DNA of 64,000 nt, taken from Clostridia bacterium. Its GTDB lineage: Bacteria > Bacillota > Clostridia > Christensenellales > Aristaeellaceae. Positions 63,272 through 64,000 of this stretch are shown here, one piece after another. The position numbers and the translations under genes were made by a program. The notes below the pieces were generated by a model. That model worked only from the letters and a program-made list of their open reading frames with translations. It did no database searches and was not told where the DNA came from. The DNA lies in assembly GCA_017552535.1 (NCBI GenBank), contig JAFZPV010000043.1:1-64000 (forward strand), read 5' to 3'. Each line of letters opens with the position of its first letter. The first letter of the stretch is position 1.

Positions 63272-64000
63272 ATGAAAAGACTCATCAGTCTGCTCCTGTG
63301 CCTGATGCTGGCGCTGGGAGTGTGCTCCTTCGGCACCGCCGAGGAAGCGCCCGTCACCCTCACGGCCTTCGTTATGCAGTCCGTGTGCACGGAATTCGGC
63401 ATCATCGACGACTGGTCCGGCAAGGTGATGCTGGACGAGCTCAACATCCAGATCGAGTTCCTGCCCGCCGGCGACAACGTGCTGGACAAGCTGCAGAGCT
63501 ACATGGCCAGCGGCAAGCTGCCCGACATCGTAGGCTTCAAAGAGCAGCAGTACACCCAGCAGGCCATCAACGCGGGCCTTCTGGAGTGCCTGGACGACCA
63601 CCAGGACGAGCTGCCCAACATCTTTGAGGACAAGGGCAACACCAACGCCATCAACTACTGGCGCGACAAGTACTCCATGAAGGGCGACGGCAAGCTCTAC
63701 GCGCTGCCCACCGCCATCAATTCTCCCTCTTCCACCAAGGACACCAACTGGCAGACCCGCTTCAGGTGGAATCTGTACAAGGAGCTGGGCATGCCCGAGG
63801 TAGGCACCCTGGAAGACATCCTGGACATCTGCGAGGAAATGGTCGCCCTGGAGCCCGAGACTCCTGACGGCAAAAAGACCTACGGCATGGGCCTGTTCTC
63901 CGACTGGGACACCCATACCGCCCTGGAGATCTCCACCCTGTCCTTCCTGTACGGCATCGATACCGAGTACGTTTCTCCCCTGATGGAGACTGAAGTCACC
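63272..64000 (+). CDS. Extracellular sugar-binding protein, N-terminal part (cut by window edge)
   Basis: 243 residues visible from ATG 63272 (GGAGG upstream), open to the window end. The signal peptide (1-23, FGTA-EE) has cysteines at 10 and 18 but neither sits in a lipobox. KLPDIVGFKEQQYTQQAINAG and KDTNWQTRFRWNLYKELGMP fit the LplA/YtcQ group. It supplies permeases 61336 and 62313. Unlike the locus at 26957, here the binding protein comes last. Confidence 0.9.
   Translation, partial: MKRLISLLLCLMLALGVCSFGTAEEAPVTLTAFVMQSVCTEFGIIDDWSGKVMLDELNIQIEFLPAGDNVLDKLQSYMASGKLPDIVGFKEQQYTQQAINAGLLECLDDHQDELPNIFEDKGNTNAINYWRDKYSMKGDGKLYALPTAINSPSSTKDTNWQTRFRWNLYKELGMPEVGTLEDILDICEEMVALEPETPDGKKTYGMGLFSDWDTHTALEISTLSFLYGIDTEYVSPLMETEVT

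Overview
The window is GC-rich bacterial chromosome (judged by eye at roughly 60% GC) with tightly packed, often overlapping genes. The conserved order plsX-acpP-rnc-smc-ftsY, the clostridial order of purine genes, the long-type PurL, CUT1 transporters of the LplB/YtcP kind with no ATPase beside them, and clear GGAGG ribosome sites all suggest a member of Clostridia (Bacillota), probably an uncultured gut or rumen carbohydrate degrader. The genus cannot be named from this sequence. No rRNA, tRNA, CRISPR array, prophage or transposase was seen.

Layout. 1-9448 (minus) is a purine operon, purE-purC-purF-purM-FNT channel-purN-IMP cyclohydrolase-AICAR formyltransferase-purD-purL, with purL running off the left edge. 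9449-9905 holds its leader, a palindromic repeat element and the metY terminator. 9906-21844 (minus) is one long unit: plsX, acpP, rnc, smc, ftsY, a 50-residue membrane ORF, a TIM-barrel isomerase, pyrimidine-nucleoside phosphorylase, a degenerate CPBP protein, a lipid kinase and metY. glnS (to 23636) and a secreted protein with a duplicated module (23856-24950) follow. 25022-34927 (minus) is a glycan locus: a substrate-binding protein with two permeases, two GH106-like glycosidases and a Gfo/Idh/MocA oxidoreductase, with a PfkB kinase diverging at 35135.

36288-42501 (plus) is a nine-gene accessory unit led by an AraC/GyrI-like regulator. It carries small enzymes such as GNAT, APH, CHAP, deaminase, peptidase E, P-loop kinase and a methyltransferase with a -1 frameshift. 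Its GC looks lower in places and it ends at a perfect bidirectional terminator. 42580-47449 is an oxidative half-TCA set (icd and acn on minus, citrate synthase diverging on plus) that makes 2-oxoglutarate. 47593-48823 has a small pyrophosphatase-like gene and a cell-wall amidase. 48909-56254 (minus) is a galactan locus: GH53 galactanase, a binding protein fused to a carbohydrate-binding module, two permeases and an MsmX/UgpC ATPase. 56303-59491 (minus) holds an RpiR regulator, a flavoprotein and two unknown membrane proteins. 59736-64000 (plus) has a sulfatase and a third CUT1 transporter cut by the right edge.

How the parts fit. GH53, the GH106-like enzymes and the three sugar importers suggest use of pectic side chains or similar plant glycans. 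Only one sugar-importer ATPase (48909-50072) is present, and it may energise all three permease pairs. The most unusual points are a PurF with glycine where the glutaminase cysteine should be, an FNT channel gene coupled to purM and purN, a dnaX-like A_AAA_AAG slippery site exactly at the methyltransferase frame change, and five promoters that share the same TTGCAT -35 box.
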